Source: Silurus meridionalis
Lineage: Eukaryota; Chordata; Actinopteri; Siluriformes; Siluridae
Assembly: GCF_014805685.1 (NCBI RefSeq)
Contig: NC_060886.1
Coordinates: forward strand, 14,386,608 to 14,450,607
Length of the DNA stretch: 64,000 nt
Direction of reading: 5' to 3'
Below the pieces are notes generated by a model. It was not told where the DNA came from, searched no databases, and saw nothing but the letters and a program-made list of their open reading frames with translations. A program made the translations under genes and the position numbers. Below, piece by piece: positions 26,000-39,954 of the stretch (positions are counted from its first letter, which is position 1; every line of letters begins with the position of its first letter).

Positions 26000-26876
26000 G
26001 TGGTGGGTAAATGTGAGAACCCAGCCATTATGGTTGCACAAGCCAGTGCACTCTTAGTGCCGGTCCCAAGCACGGATAAATGGGGAGGGTTGCGTTAGGA
26101 AGGGCATCCAGCGTAAAACGTGCCAAATCGAACATGCAGATCACGAATAAGAACTTCATACCGGATCGGTCAAGGCCCGGGTTACCGACGACCACCACAG
26201 GTATCGTTAGCCAACAGGGAATCGGTGGATATTAGGATACTGTTGGCCGAAGGAGGAAAAGGAGAGGAGGAAGATGTCTACAAAAACGGCAGGAAAAGAA
26301 GAAGTGTAGGAGAGTAGAGGTAAAGAAAAGAGTGCAGGCAGGGTGGAGTGGGTGGAGAAGAGTGGCAGGAGTGATTTGTGATAGAAGGGTATCTGCGAGA
26401 GTGAAAGCGATAGTTTATAGGACTGTGGTGAGACCTGCGATGTTGTATGGTTTAGAGACAGTGGCATTGAGTAAAAGACAGGAGGTGGCGCTGGAGATAG
26501 CAGAGCTGAAGATGTTAAGGTTTTTGTTGGGAGTGACGAGGATGGACAGAATTAGAAATTAGTTTATTAGATGGACAGTGCATGTAGGACGTTTTGGAGA
26601 CAAGGTGAGGGAGGTGAGATTGAGATGGTTTGGACATGTGCGGAGGAGGGACATGGGGTATATCGGAAGGAGAATGCTTAGCATGGAGCTACCAGGCATA
26701 GGAAACGAGGAAGACCAAGGAGGAGGTTTATGGATGTGGTAAAGGAGGCTATGCAGGTAGTTGGTGTGACAGAGGCAGATGTAAAGGGCAGGGGGTTGTG
26801 GAGATGGATGATCCGCTGTGGCGACCCCTAATGGGAGAAGCCGAAAGAAGAATAATAAGTGGTGGGTAAATGTGAG
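26000..26876 (+). mobile_element. Short RTE-derived element B with perfect 18-bp target-site duplication
   Basis: The element (26018-26858, 841 bp) is flanked by identical gtggtgggtaaatgtgag (26000-26017 and 26859-26876). It starts with the same aacccagccatta as element A and runs 303 bp to the same word, gtaggagagtagagg (ending 26320). It then continues in a different downstream part of the LINE, encoding KKRVQAGWSGWRR, then TVVRPAMLYGLETV and LKMLRFLLGVTRMDRIRN, to the family end gcgacccctaatgggag. A stop follows MDRIRN and the RT core is absent. Non-autonomous; recent judging by the intact duplication. Confidence 0.9.
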
Positions 26877-27829
26877 GGAAATGGATAACTAGTTAAAGAG
26901 ATCTGATAACAGTGAACTGACTACCAGTGAGCACCAAGAAACTAAATAACCATTAAATCACTGAAAAATGAACTATATATTGACAAATTGACCCATGTTT
27001 GCTTTTCAATATCCCATTACAAATGTATTCCTTAATTGCTGTTATAAATACCTCTGCCTATCTGTGAAGACTTTCTACTAAACTTTGAAACATGACTGTG
27101 GGGATTTGCCCATACAGATAGAGGAGCATTACCAAGTCAGGCACTGGTGTCAAGTAAGGAACACTGGGACACTGAGTTTTTCTACTTCATCCTTGTTGAT
27201 TTATGCCTTCATAGTTCTCTCTTTGTGCACAGGGTGAATTATCATGCTGAAATAGATTTGAGGCCCTTACATCCTTTTGTTTGGGTTTTGGGACTAATAT
27301 ATTGTATATGTGTGTGAAGGTCAGGTATCATTTGGCTAAATAGAGTATTAATTTTTGGAAGAATATCTATTAAGAAATTATACTGATTAGGGCTTTGTTT
27401 TAGCCACTGACAATAATACAAAATTCAAGTTAGTTTAAATAACTTAGTTCTGCATGTCTAAAGTCAATTGATAAAATGTATTATACTGTCTAAGTTAGAT
27501 GCAGTAAATATACAAAAACATCCAGTCTAGTCAATCCCAGATATAATATTGATCACCTGATTCCAGGCTACACTAATTTCCAATTTCATTGCTAAGTATA
27601 TATATCACCTCAACTCTATATGAGGTTTTTCTTTTTTCTTTTTCATTTTCCTTTTATATTTTTTAACCCTTATAGTTTTTTGTTCCTGGTTTTTGTCTTC
27701 TGCCTACAACTTCTCTTTATAAGCTTGCCGATTTGGATTTGTTGGAAAAAGCATGCAGCTTGCTCCAGTTCCGTTATACTACCAATAAACAGATAGTAAA
27801 AAGCTATAAGATTATATTAAGTTGCCAAG
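26877..27829. other. Intergenic, nothing coding recognised
   Basis: AT-rich sequence without recognisable exons or repeats up to the LINE 3' end near 27830. Confidence 0.45.
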
Positions 27830-28420
27830 TGGCTTTGCCATTTTATCAGAATAGTCTCTGGGTTTTAAGGAGTCTGGAAGCCTTGAGGAAGGAGCTGTTG
27901 CACAGTCTGATGGCAGAAGGGTTTGTATGAGGGCTGTGTGCTGCACACAGTGCTGCAAGCTTTGTGGATGCAATGCATGGTGTAAATGTCTGTGATGGAG
28001 AGAGAGAGAGACCCTGGTGATCCTCTCAGCTGTCTTACCTAGCTGCTGCAGGGTTTTCCAATCTAAAACTGTAATTTTCAGACCAGGCCCTGATGCAGCT
28101 GCTCAAGATACTCTTGATAGTCCCCCTGTAGAATGTGGTAAGGATGGGTGGTGGGAGCTCTACATTTCTTAGCCTTTGCAGAAAGTAAAGACACTTATAG
28201 GCTTTCTTGACTGTGGAGCTGGTGTTGAGGGACCAGGTGAGGCCCTTCTCCAGGTAAACACCAAGGAATTTAGTGCTCTGGATGAGCTCCACAGAGGAGC
28301 TATTGACGTTAAGTGGGGAGCTGTTGCTGATATGTGCTTTCATGGAGTTAAAAACCATCTCTTTTCTTCACATTAAGGGACAGTTTGTTGGTTCTGAAAG
28401 GTCAAGTGTCTGGTCTGTGC
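27830..28420 (-). pseudogene. L2/CR1-like LINE, C-terminal reverse transcriptase fragment
   Basis: On the minus strand 28358-28035 encodes FKFLGVYLEKGLTWSLNTSS-like sequence (here STKFLGVYLEKGLTWS), then VKKAYKCLYFLQRLRN, then TTFYRGTIKSILSSCI. This is the thumb/C-terminal region of LINE reverse transcriptases of the L2/CR1/Rex type. Beyond a stop, the remaining frames hold the usual LLPSGRRFR-type tail in decayed form (27860-27990). The catalytic core is absent, as expected for a 5'-truncated insertion. The clade is not certain. Confidence 0.75.
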
Positions 28421-30040
28421 TACACTAGATTATATCTGGGTATTTGACAGAAAGAAGCACAAGACACTGATCAGTGTGGGTCGAAAAATATATCTTAGTC
28501 ATCCACTTACAGTATAGATAACACAAATACTCTGTGCCACGATCCTTAAACATTCATATTCTTTAGGATAATCCAGGATCTTCTCTGTTATAACTGTTGA
28601 CTCATCATGGTCTGACTGAGAATTTACCAGACATGATTAATATAGACTGACTGCATGCTTCATCTCAAGTCCTTAGTCATGGGCTTCCAAAGCACCATTT
28701 GAAGAATTTCAGTTTTTTGATATTCACTGGTTTGCATGCACTGTAAAGCATTAACATTCACACATTGGACATCTTTTTATGTGAGTGATAGGTAATATAG
28801 TAGGCACCCCCAGTAGCCACTAGTGTGGAAAAGTCATTGCTATTTGCTCACAGTGTAAATCAATAAAACTCTGTTCACTATTCGAGACAGCAACAATGTC
28901 CCTCTTGTCACAAAATATAATGTCAGCACTAAAGAGGCATATTTGTTCATGGGTTTTATGACATTATAACATTTAGCCAATCACTAAAACTTTCGAAATG
29001 ACAGAAATGCTCAACACTACGGCACATCAAGATGGATCCTTTTTTAAAAAAAATTTATAATTATATAATACAGTATTATATACAGTAATTCAGCAATATG
29101 GTATTTTTTACTCTCAAAAGTCTGTAAAGCTGCTTGGAGACAATGTCTGTTGTGAAACACGCTATAGAAATAAACCTCACTTGACTTGCCTATTTAGTGA
29201 CTCTAAAATGCTTCTAAATGCCATTTTTTAATATTAGATTACGAATGATCCTATTGAATATTTAAATCCATGTCTAGTAGTGGAGCCAAATCTACAGTCC
29301 AAATATAGCACTTACTAGTAAAAATAATACATTTACTTTCATATAAATTTTTTTGTCCTCATAGAAGTGTAACATTCACTTCCTTTAACAATTTCATTCC
29401 TATTTTCCACAAAATTCCAAAGACCAACACTTTGTGAACGTTCAGATAGATATTTAAGATGTTATTTTCTTGATAAATACAGTCTGTGTCATGAAAGAGT
29501 GTTGCAAAATGCTGGCAGATCCTATATTGGCTCTCTATCACAAGATGTGACATATACAAGGTGGTGGCAAATCTTGAGGTGCTGACAAAATGTGCACTGG
29601 ACAAAACAGGACAAATTGGCATGGCAGATATGACAATTCTGAAGGTGCTTTAGGGCAGTGCTAGTAGATCCCATTGGGAAATGTATTTCAGGATCAAGTA
29701 CTGTATTACTAACTAGTTAAGCCTTACATTGGCCCTGTGTTACAGGTTATGGCAACAACCCAAAATAAAAATAATGTGCTGGTTAACCATGGAAAATGGA
29801 TGGAAAGGAGCCACAGCACAACATGGACAAGTGAATGTAATTAATATTATAAATTTACATACAAAATGTCTTGACTTTTGTCTTGACTAATGTACTTGTA
29901 AATATGAATAAAAACTGTTATATCTACTAGGTTTTGCTTGATGTCCTATTTAATGTCAAATTGTTAAATAAATGAAGACTTTGTTCAAGCTAAAAATATA
30001 TAACTGCTCATTGAAAGGCAAAATATATAACAAGTTGTGG
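28421..30040. other. Intergenic with one small repeat fragment
   Basis: No gene was found. 29105-29190 carries, on the minus strand, the block of the dispersed repeat seen at 3640 (caacagacattgtctccaag followed by cagctttacaga). Confidence 0.5.
29105..29190 (-). repeat. Dispersed teleost repeat (family copy 2, fragment)
   Basis: The reverse complement matches the first 80 bp of the copy at 3640-3860: 'caagtgaggtttatttctatag', the acattgtct block and agcagctttacag. Confidence 0.7.
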
Positions 30041-30044
30041 AGTT

Positions 30045-30790
30045 AGCAGTTGTAGTTCCCTTTCATGAACTCGAGCTGTGTCACAACGCTTTGGGAACGC
30101 TTCTGCGTTGTCCGCACTCTCAATCACGTGTGTAATTTGTCCAATGGAAGGCACGGCGTTACTGGCAGGGTGACGTCATGACCAGAAAGCTATAAAACGA
30201 ACATGGAGTAAAGACAGTGCCAGCTTCTGTTTGTATATGAAGCGATGTTTGTATATGACCTCGCAAAGAGTTTCGAGATGGGGGCTTGTCCCTTTCTCCG
30301 ACCTTACCTGCCTGGTCCAGCTCCCATTCGCAGGCATTGTAGCGGACCAGGAGGACTCGCTGCCTCCTTTGAGGCCACTAGAGCTGCACCAGGGCTTACC
30401 ACCAGCTCTAGGCATACCGGTGGTCAGTCTCCAGAGACTGATTCTCCTAAGAGACTACCAAGCAGCCTGGGAAGTTCTGCCAGACGTGTCTCGGTTGGTC
30501 CTGGGCACTGTACAGTGAGTCTATACAATTATACGACTATATAGACGCTGCATCCCCTTCCCACAATGCCGGCATCCCTGCAGCACTTCCTTCTCTTCTA
30601 CAGAAGCTGGTGCCGGCTTTACTCCAAGTGCGTTTTATAGCTTCCTTCGACAGTGACATCGTGCGTTCCATTTGACAGATTACACACGTAATTCAGATCG
30701 TAGACAACATGGAAGCATTCCCAAAGCGTTGCAACGCAGTGTCTTGTTCCCTCAGAGAACTAGGGTTACATACGTAACCTAGAAACGTTT
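30045..30790 (+). mobile_element. DIRS-like retrotransposon, internally deleted copy
   Basis: Begins ttccctttcatgaactcgag followed by ctgtgtcacaacgctttggg. It ends in the inverted counterpart (ccaaagcgttgcaacgcagt, then gaactagggttacatacgta). Terminal inverted repeats in place of LTRs or target duplications are typical of DIRS elements. The interior keeps only a short piece (about 30330-30520) encoding VVSLQRLILLRDYQAAWEVL, which resembles the region before the RT. RT, RNase H and tyrosine recombinase are missing. Its ends match the larger copy at 54510-58081. Confidence 0.75.
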
Positions 30791-33700
30791 TCTTTAATCA
30801 GTAATTTTTAGTAAACCTAAGAACGTTTTTCAATTAGAATTCCAGTAAAACTAAAGAAAAAATGTAGAATGTGTGTAAATGCATAAATGTTTAATATAAT
30901 GTTCATTTTCCTGTCTTTCTGGTGAAGGTGTGCTTATGTAGTAAGAAACATGCCACCTTTTGACTGTGAAAAACTGCTTTAGTAGTATGTTTGGTTGCCT
31001 TGTTGTGCTGCAAGCTGTAGAGATATTTTATCTTTATGGCATTTATTCTAACTTGCTGTGAATGTATCAAAAAGGATGCACTAATGACTGTAATGAAATT
31101 ATTTTTTTCAGTGTCGTGATAAGCTATTTTACTGGCATTGATGTTACTTTGATCTACATGTTGGGAAAGAAAATTAGAGACTTCCATGTCTAGAAAGAAC
31201 TGTTAACTTTCTTGTATATGACTTAATATTGTAGTTCAACAGTGTTTACACACAAGGCAAATCATTTTAGTCCCTACACAGTCCCAGTTTTTGTAATTAA
31301 TTTGGTAACAATTAGGTGTAAACACAGAGAAGAGCAGTAAAAGAGTCAAGCTAGGAGGACTGCATTATTGAGTGATGTGATTAAATAGGCTACTGCAAGA
31401 TCCTATCAGGTCAGCACCTCTCATGCTCTAGTGTGCAGTGCACGCATTCAGTGACATTTTAATAATGAGATTCAATTGATGTTTTTGTGTTAAAAATAAC
31501 CAGCTGGCTGACAAATTTTCCAGTAGCATTTTTTGTCCTCGGACACCTATTCCATGTTAGTAATGTGATGGTAATTTGAGAAACAGTGGAGCTTTGGATG
31601 GATTTGCAAGTATTTCTAATAGAAAAATGTAGGTCTTGGCAGGTTGTACAGCAGACATACTTAGACATTAGCTATGCAGACATTTTACACCAGCAAATTA
31701 GATCTCTAAATTAAATCTCTTTACTACTTACAAAGGTTCCCAGAACTAAGAAATTGTTGTAAAATAATTGTGTTTTAAAGTCTTTTTTTTGGATATTTGC
31801 TCTGCACAACTATCAATACCAATTTCTGAATATGTTCTGCCAAGGGAATGTTTACCCCATTTACTTCAGTCATTCAAAACCTGGTAAAACGCATACCCAG
31901 CATCCTCAACACTTCGATTAGCTAAAGGTACTATTGCCTGTTTACAGTTCTCAGCATCTGTCCTATTTTATCTATCAGTCAATTTAACTAATTACCAAGA
32001 GGGAAGAACTGCAGATGCATGGACAGTTGTTCAGTGGTTTAACACTGAGATGCACCCAACAGGAATCTGAACTATATTCTATTCAATTTATTCATCATCA
32101 AACACATTGGTATTTTTTATCCAGTTAGTTATGTTTAGTCATTTATGTCCCGTAGAAAATATTGGCCTCTTAATAAAAATATTAGGGGTGTCTTTACCTG
32201 TTTAATCCCAAACTTTGCCCACCTATGTAAATACATATGATATATCCAATTAATGTCTTATTTTTTTATAAATCTATTTAAAAATGTAGTTCAATGTTTA
32301 CTTTGAGGTAGAAAACCAGCTAAAGATAATTTGGAGGGACCCTGTGCTACACATGAGAGGACAGAAGGTCAGTGTCACCACCAATGATACCCTATGGAAT
32401 ACCCAAATATTTACCACTGTATTTTTAAGAAAGCAAGAGAAGATATGCCACAACCACTGCTTTAAAATATTTTTTTCGATCTTTACACTATACTGGCAAA
32501 ACTTTGCAGATGCAGATGTAGAACATCTCACTCCAGAGTTGTTGCCTACTTTGCTTTTATAACTGCCTCTAGTTATTCCCGGAAGGTTTTTGATTAGAAA
32601 TGTGCAAGTAGGAAATTGCTCATTCAGCCATGGAGCAAAAGTGAGGTTGTACATTGATGTTGGGTTAATATAGCACTCAGATGTTGACGTCTTTTTCAGG
32701 TACATGCTTACAATTTCCATTTATTTTAATTCAAGTGGCTAATAGTGTATAAAGTCCGATTCTGATTTAAACTCTGATGATTATACATTCAACAGGTACT
32801 GCTATTTACATACAATTATTTTTAAACAGTATGAAAGTATCATGACTAATATTTCAGCATAGCCTGACCTGACCTTGGTCAGCCTACACAAAGTTTGCTA
32901 AGATTGAAAAACAACCACAAGACTGCGACAGATGACTTTGACTTGTTACCATTAAAGTTTTTTTAAAAAGAATTTAACATTGACCCAATTCATGTCTCCA
33001 AGTCTTCTCTACATTTCACATGACGTGTATTTAACAGGATAGTTGGTAAATAAAACACCCAATAGAAGAAAAAAAGCAGAATCATGTGCACAGCCGCTGC
33101 AATATATTATTCTAGTCCATGAAGCAATATCATTTACGTTCCTTTGACTTCTGTATTATTACATTTCCCAGCTGCGTTTAGTGATAACATTTATTTTGCA
33201 ACTCAAAAGTTAATACACAATCCTGCTGTAATGTGCTGATCAATTCTGAAATGCTAAATTTTTTGTTGAGATATTTAATGTGGGATAAATAATAAAGCTG
33301 AATATATTCCAGGTTTTACGGAAGAAACAACTAATGGTTAAAAAGACTGGTGGGTAAAGCCTTTTATTTGTATGCCTATTCAGACTTTTAGTTCTGCTTT
33401 GAAATAATGCAGACTCACACTGAGAGCTTGAAAGTGTATTGATCACTCAAGAAACAAGTCCAATCCAACTCTGTTTTGAAACTACCTGGAAACAGAGAAA
33501 CAGCTACGGCTACCCATTAGCTGTATCTCTCCTGAGCTGAGCAAGCAAATTCTGTTATGGGTGAGAAAACAACTTCTGTAATGCTTTTCTTCTTTTGTTC
33601 CTCTCTAAACCACTTCCCCTCTGTTAGTATGTATACTCGTCAAAACACCAGTTTATCTTAATTTCTTATTTTTTGTTTCATTTGCAGTATATGCTGTAAT

Positions 33701-34035
33701 TGCTTCTAAATACTTTATTATGATAACAATCAGTCACAAGTGTTACGCTCTTTGTTTGTTATTCAATAGTTATTATCAGATAGTTGTCTGAGCCCGAAAG
33801 AAAAAAAGAAAAAGAAAAAAATTACAATACAGTATAGCACATATTATTTTCCATTTTTATTTTTCATAGGTATAGCAAGGAGATTTGACTGGTGCAATGC
33901 TTTCTTAGGGGGCTCTTCCAGTGCTTCATCTAGAATTTATCCCATGGTCACACCAGTACCTGTTTAGAAGCTGAGCTAAAGTTTAAGCCTCCAATGAAGC
34001 TGTGAAGTCAGACAGCAGAGCATGTTGTGTGCTCT
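30791..34035. other. Intergenic, nothing coding recognised
   Basis: The longest frame is 140 residues on the minus strand (32298-32720). It has no domain, signal or splice-supported partner that I can recognise and is not called a gene. No repeat family was identified. Confidence 0.45.
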
Positions 34036-34039
34036 TGAC

Positions 34040-34350
34040 ACCTGGCATGGTATAAATGCTCAGAATGTTGTTTGGGTTGCCTTTGCGGCTCAGTAACAGG
34101 CCACTGATCAGGCCCTCCTTCTGGTTTGGACAAAAGGAAAGGCTCTCCTCTAAGGACCAGCCTCTCCGTATGGAGTGCCGGAAGCTGCTTCCACAATATG
34201 TAGGTCCCTACAAGGTTGCTCCGGAAATTAACCCACTCCCCCCCACTTGGTGGCCAGGTCATTGGACTAAACCTGTGTGTGCATGCACATACTGCCCAGT
34301 AATCAGCTGGATACCCATTCTGGGTGTATTCCTGTCTCATGGCATTGTAT
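34040..34350 (+). pseudogene. Ty3/gypsy integrase C-terminal fragment
   Basis: The frame from 34056 reads RLSSKDQPLRMECRKLLPQY followed by VGPYKV and EINP. This resembles the GPY/F region at the C-terminus of Ty3/gypsy integrase (VW-LSSKDLPLR..CRKL.P.F.GPF pattern). Only about 60 residues are recognisable. There are no LTRs nearby, and frame and similarity are lost after 34240. A broken scrap. Confidence 0.65.
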
Positions 34351-35920
34351 CCATATTCATCAAAGAGATGAACCTCTTGTGAAGAAACTCTGAGGAAACC
34401 TATGGGAACTGGATCAAAGTGTGGATCCTGAAGCTATCAGGCAGCAATGCTAACCACTATGTTACTACAGGTTATTACTAATCAAAAAAATAGTTAGTAC
34501 TCCAGCAACTACGCTAGAAACTAAAGCTACTAGACAAAAAAGTTAACTTGTTGTATTGTAAGTAAGGATTGAAACATTGGGAAGAAAATTATTTTTTTTT
34601 ATCTTACACTAATGCTTTTTCCTTCTGTTTTGTAGGCAGACCGTATAACAACTCAGTTGATAAATATGACAAATTGTGATGCTCCTTACAATTTAGCAAA
34701 GAAAAATAACAAAACCTTCAATAGACAGAACATTTGAACATACTGAGGCAGATAACCAGCACTGAAATTCAGATGCAGATACTAACTGGTTAGAATCATC
34801 ACATTAGTGGTGCAACAGGTAGTAGAAAATGTCCTACCAGTTACACTTTAACTGTTCTTATTGTACTTTGACCTCTAAGAAGAACTACTGAAAACATTTA
34901 AAAGACCACATGATCAGTTCAGATGACCAACATACTGTATATCTTCCACAATTAAAATGCACTTGATGAAGGGTGAAAATACTTAACATCTTTTATTTCT
35001 ACTGAGAGGTACTGTACATTTTAAATTAAAGACATACTCCATGACCCTTTGTCTCAAACCATTTAATTACAATAGTTAAACATAATTAGTTAGTAGTGCC
35101 TTAAAAATTCATGTAGCACTTAACGTTGACATAATCCTGATTTAAACAATTAATCACTGGCCGACATTGGGAGCATACTGAATAAACCATTAGACTTCAA
35201 TTCACAAGTGTTGTTCTTCTCTAATCCTAAATAAAACTGATTACAGTATGTAATACTGTAACTAGCGAAGAACACCTTCAGCAAGTTTTATAAGAATAGT
35301 TTTATAAGAAGTATTTCAGCTGAATGTTTGGAATAAACAAACTGTCCGAACACCAAAAATGTGTACGGCTGTTAATGATGCTAAGGGAGATATTTTAAAT
35401 GAAAATAAAGTTGAACATTTGTATGATTATATATTTTGTCTGGTCAAAGAAAATATATCATATTAAATTAAATAGTTTTTTCATATAAAAAAGAACAAAA
35501 CTAACATGCATGACTAAGTGTTTTCAAATGTTTGACAGAAACTTTATATTTATTTATTTATTTATTTATTGTTGAAGGAAATAAATACTTTAGACTAAAG
35601 AACAAATTTCTAGATTCATATTTTTATTTATATCTTATGGTGCAAAATACTACATTAAATCACCAAACAAACCAGCCAACCAACGAAAGTTAACTTTCTA
35701 TCAGTCTGTGGCTAAAAGTATTCTCGCACCATAGCTTCCCCTAATAATCTCATGTAAATATACTCTCCAAAATATACTTTGCAGTGGAAATTTTCACTTC
35801 TTTAACAAATACAATAATTTACAATTTTAAAAAGGAAGTTTTTTCAGAGTAGTGTTTCTTTAAAAGATTTGCAGTCACAGTCCCTTGTGTGTCTAGTATA
35901 AGCTCAAACAGCTTGCTCTG
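34351..35920. other. AT-rich intergenic DNA, nothing recognised
   Basis: No coding or mobile sequence seen. A short (TTTA)n run lies near 35549-35570. Confidence 0.45.
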
Positions 35921-36239
35921 ATGCACTTTTCCTCTTGTTTTTACAATATTCTACCAGTGCGGTCATTTTTATATGAAAGGAAGCAAACTGACAAACTTGC
36001 CATCAGTGAAAGATGTAACGGCAATATGTCAAACAGTGAGTGTTCTCTGTCCTGCCTCATTGAACTGAGCAATCTGACTTTGCCAACAGCCCACTTTGCT
36101 CTCAATCCAAACCAACGCCTACTAAGCACAGAAACGGGATTTGTTAATAGTGCTGTCTCCACATTGTTATGCCATCTGTTTCAAGACAAGTTGTCAAGGG
36201 GAAACAGTCTGTTTAATTACACTGATTACACTTTTGCAC
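35921..36239. other. Non-repetitive block beside a microsatellite
   Basis: A GC-balanced unique block with an open plus-strand frame of about 105 residues up to the CA repeat. The frame shows no domain or splice sites that I can support, and the opposite strand is open too. Possibly conserved non-coding DNA. Confidence 0.25.

Positions 36240-38452
<2,213 letters not shown>

Positions 38453-38505
<53 letters not shown>
38453..38505. repeat. (TA)n followed by a T run
   Basis: 37 bp of TA, then about 17 T. Confidence 0.93.
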
Positions 38506-38715
38506 GCACATTCTTAAGGCAATTTATTGATCTCTCACTAGCAACTACACTGCCTTTGAATACAAACACTTACCTGTAAATCTGACCTTAAATCTGGGAT
38601 ATGAAATGCTGACTGAAGTGTATTTCTCTTTGCTGTTAAAAAGTATGATGAAACTAAAAACATATGATATAACAAAGATGATAAGTAGTGAAAAAAGTGT
38701 GCTTATTAAATAACA

Positions 38716-38724
38716 GTGTGTGTG

Positions 38725-38804
<80 letters not shown>

Positions 38805-38816
38805 TGAGTGTGTGTA
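38716..38816. repeat. (TG)n microsatellite with a TA interruption
   Basis: TG units from 38716, a short TATATA break at about 38726-38733, then TG to about 38802 and a degenerate tail. Confidence 0.95.
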
Positions 38817-39069
38817 TGCTTCAAGAAAATGTGTATACAATATAGTCAAAAAAAAAATTTCGTTTTGTACTTTAAACACCAGGATCATATTGAGAGTGAA
38901 TTTAGGTACACACAGCAAAAATGTAATACTGATATTGTGCACATTGATATTCAGACCTTACACAAAACTACAAATGAAGGAGCTATTTAGAATCTATGAT
39001 TCAGAAAGTGAGATGTGTTTGAAATAAACACAAAAATTTAAAATAGCAAATTATGATTTCATGACCTTG

Positions 39070-39073
<4 letters not shown>

Positions 39074-39143
<70 letters not shown>
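39074..39143. repeat. (TA)n microsatellite
   Basis: About 70 bp of pure TA. Confidence 0.95.
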
Positions 39144-39147
<4 letters not shown>

Positions 39148-39248
39148 CAAAAAATGCTTAGAAAAAGCGAGAATTTGGCGGTTCCACTTCAAAAACGTCG
39201 ACTTAATAGGGTTTTCGAGATAACCGAGGGCGAGATAACCGGGTTCCA

Positions 39249-39253
<5 letters not shown>
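39144..39253 (-). mobile_element. Pogo/Tigger-like terminal fragment
   Basis: On the minus strand it begins acagtggaacccggttatct followed by cgccctcggttatctcg. The CAGTGG tip and the repeated GGTTATCTCG words resemble the ends of pogo-type elements. The other end is lost in a (TA)n tract. A single-ended match, so tentative. Confidence 0.4.

Positions 39254-39320
<67 letters not shown>
39252..39320. repeat. (TA)n microsatellite
   Basis: About 69 bp of pure TA, starting at the TA that abuts the pogo-like tip. Confidence 0.95.
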
Positions 39321-39324
<4 letters not shown>

Positions 39325-39790
39325 AACCATGTTAGTGTATTTTCTCAAGGGACAATACTATAGAAATGAAACTTGGTTATATTTTAGAGTAGTCAATGTG
39401 CAGATTGTATAGCAGTACAGATTTACTGTCCTCTGAATATAATTTAACATACAGCCATTATTTTCTAAATAACTACCAACATAAGTGAGTACACCCTAAC
39501 TAAAAACAGCTATACATTGTGTAATCATGCGAAGCCACATGTCCTATTAATCATGTTCATGTTTTTGTCTTTGATAGAACCATACAAATTTGTGTATCTT
39601 AGAGCAGTATTAGAGCATTTACAATCTGGTGCTTTGAGTACAATTCTTTCATACTGACCACTGGATGTACAACATGGCACCTCATAGCCAAGAATCTCTG
39701 AGGATTTCAGAATTAGATTTGTCGTTCTCCACAAGATGACCTAGGCTATAAGAAGATAACACCCTGAAACTAAGTTACAGTTAAACAAAC
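39321..39790 (+). pseudogene. Tc1-like element, 5' half with transposase start
   Basis: A long left terminal region contains the 'agtgagtacacccta' phrase (39486-39500), followed by the transposase start at 39673. It reads MAPHSQESLRISELDL, a frameshifted version of the Tc1 N-terminus, then remnants of LGYKKI and TLKLSYS. The sequence stops abruptly at about 39790, so the catalytic domain and right terminus are gone. Confidence 0.75.
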
Positions 39791-39954
39791 ATTTTTTTTG
39801 TGTTTATTCAAAATACATCTCTCTTTGTGTCACATAGATTCTGAATAGCTCTTTTATCTAAAGGGTTTGTCTAAGGTCTGAATATCAATGTGCACAATTT
39901 CAGTATTAAATATTTGCTGTGTGTACCTAAATCAACTCTCAATTTAACCCTGAT

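Larger units (their letters stand above)
38879..39954. mobile_element. Long inverted-repeat pair enclosing Tc1 and pogo-like pieces
   Basis: The arm at 38879-39037 is an imperfect reverse complement of the arm at about 39793-39954. Shared blocks are ttaggtacacacagcaaa, attgtgcacattgatattca, agctattyagaatctatg and gaataaacacaaaaa, each allowing for a few changes. The arms, about 160 bp long, resemble terminal inverted repeats of a DNA element. Between them lie a (TA)n tract, a one-ended pogo-like fragment, a second (TA)n tract and the 5' part of a Tc1-like element, which may have inserted later. Confidence 0.6.

Noticed and set aside
30231..30544. Two overlapping plus-strand frames of 95 and 99 residues as host genes
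   Set aside because: They lie between DIRS inverted ends, and one matches the pre-RT region of DIRS elements.
32298..32720. 140-residue open frame on the minus strand
   Set aside because: No domain, no splice signals fitting a gene, high AT background and ordinary chance length for a 64-kb window. The opposite strand is also partly open.
35921..36239. About 105-residue frame before the CA repeat as a coding exon
   Set aside because: No recognisable domain, no good acceptor-donor pair, and the reverse strand also lacks stops. Kept only as a non-coding block of interest.
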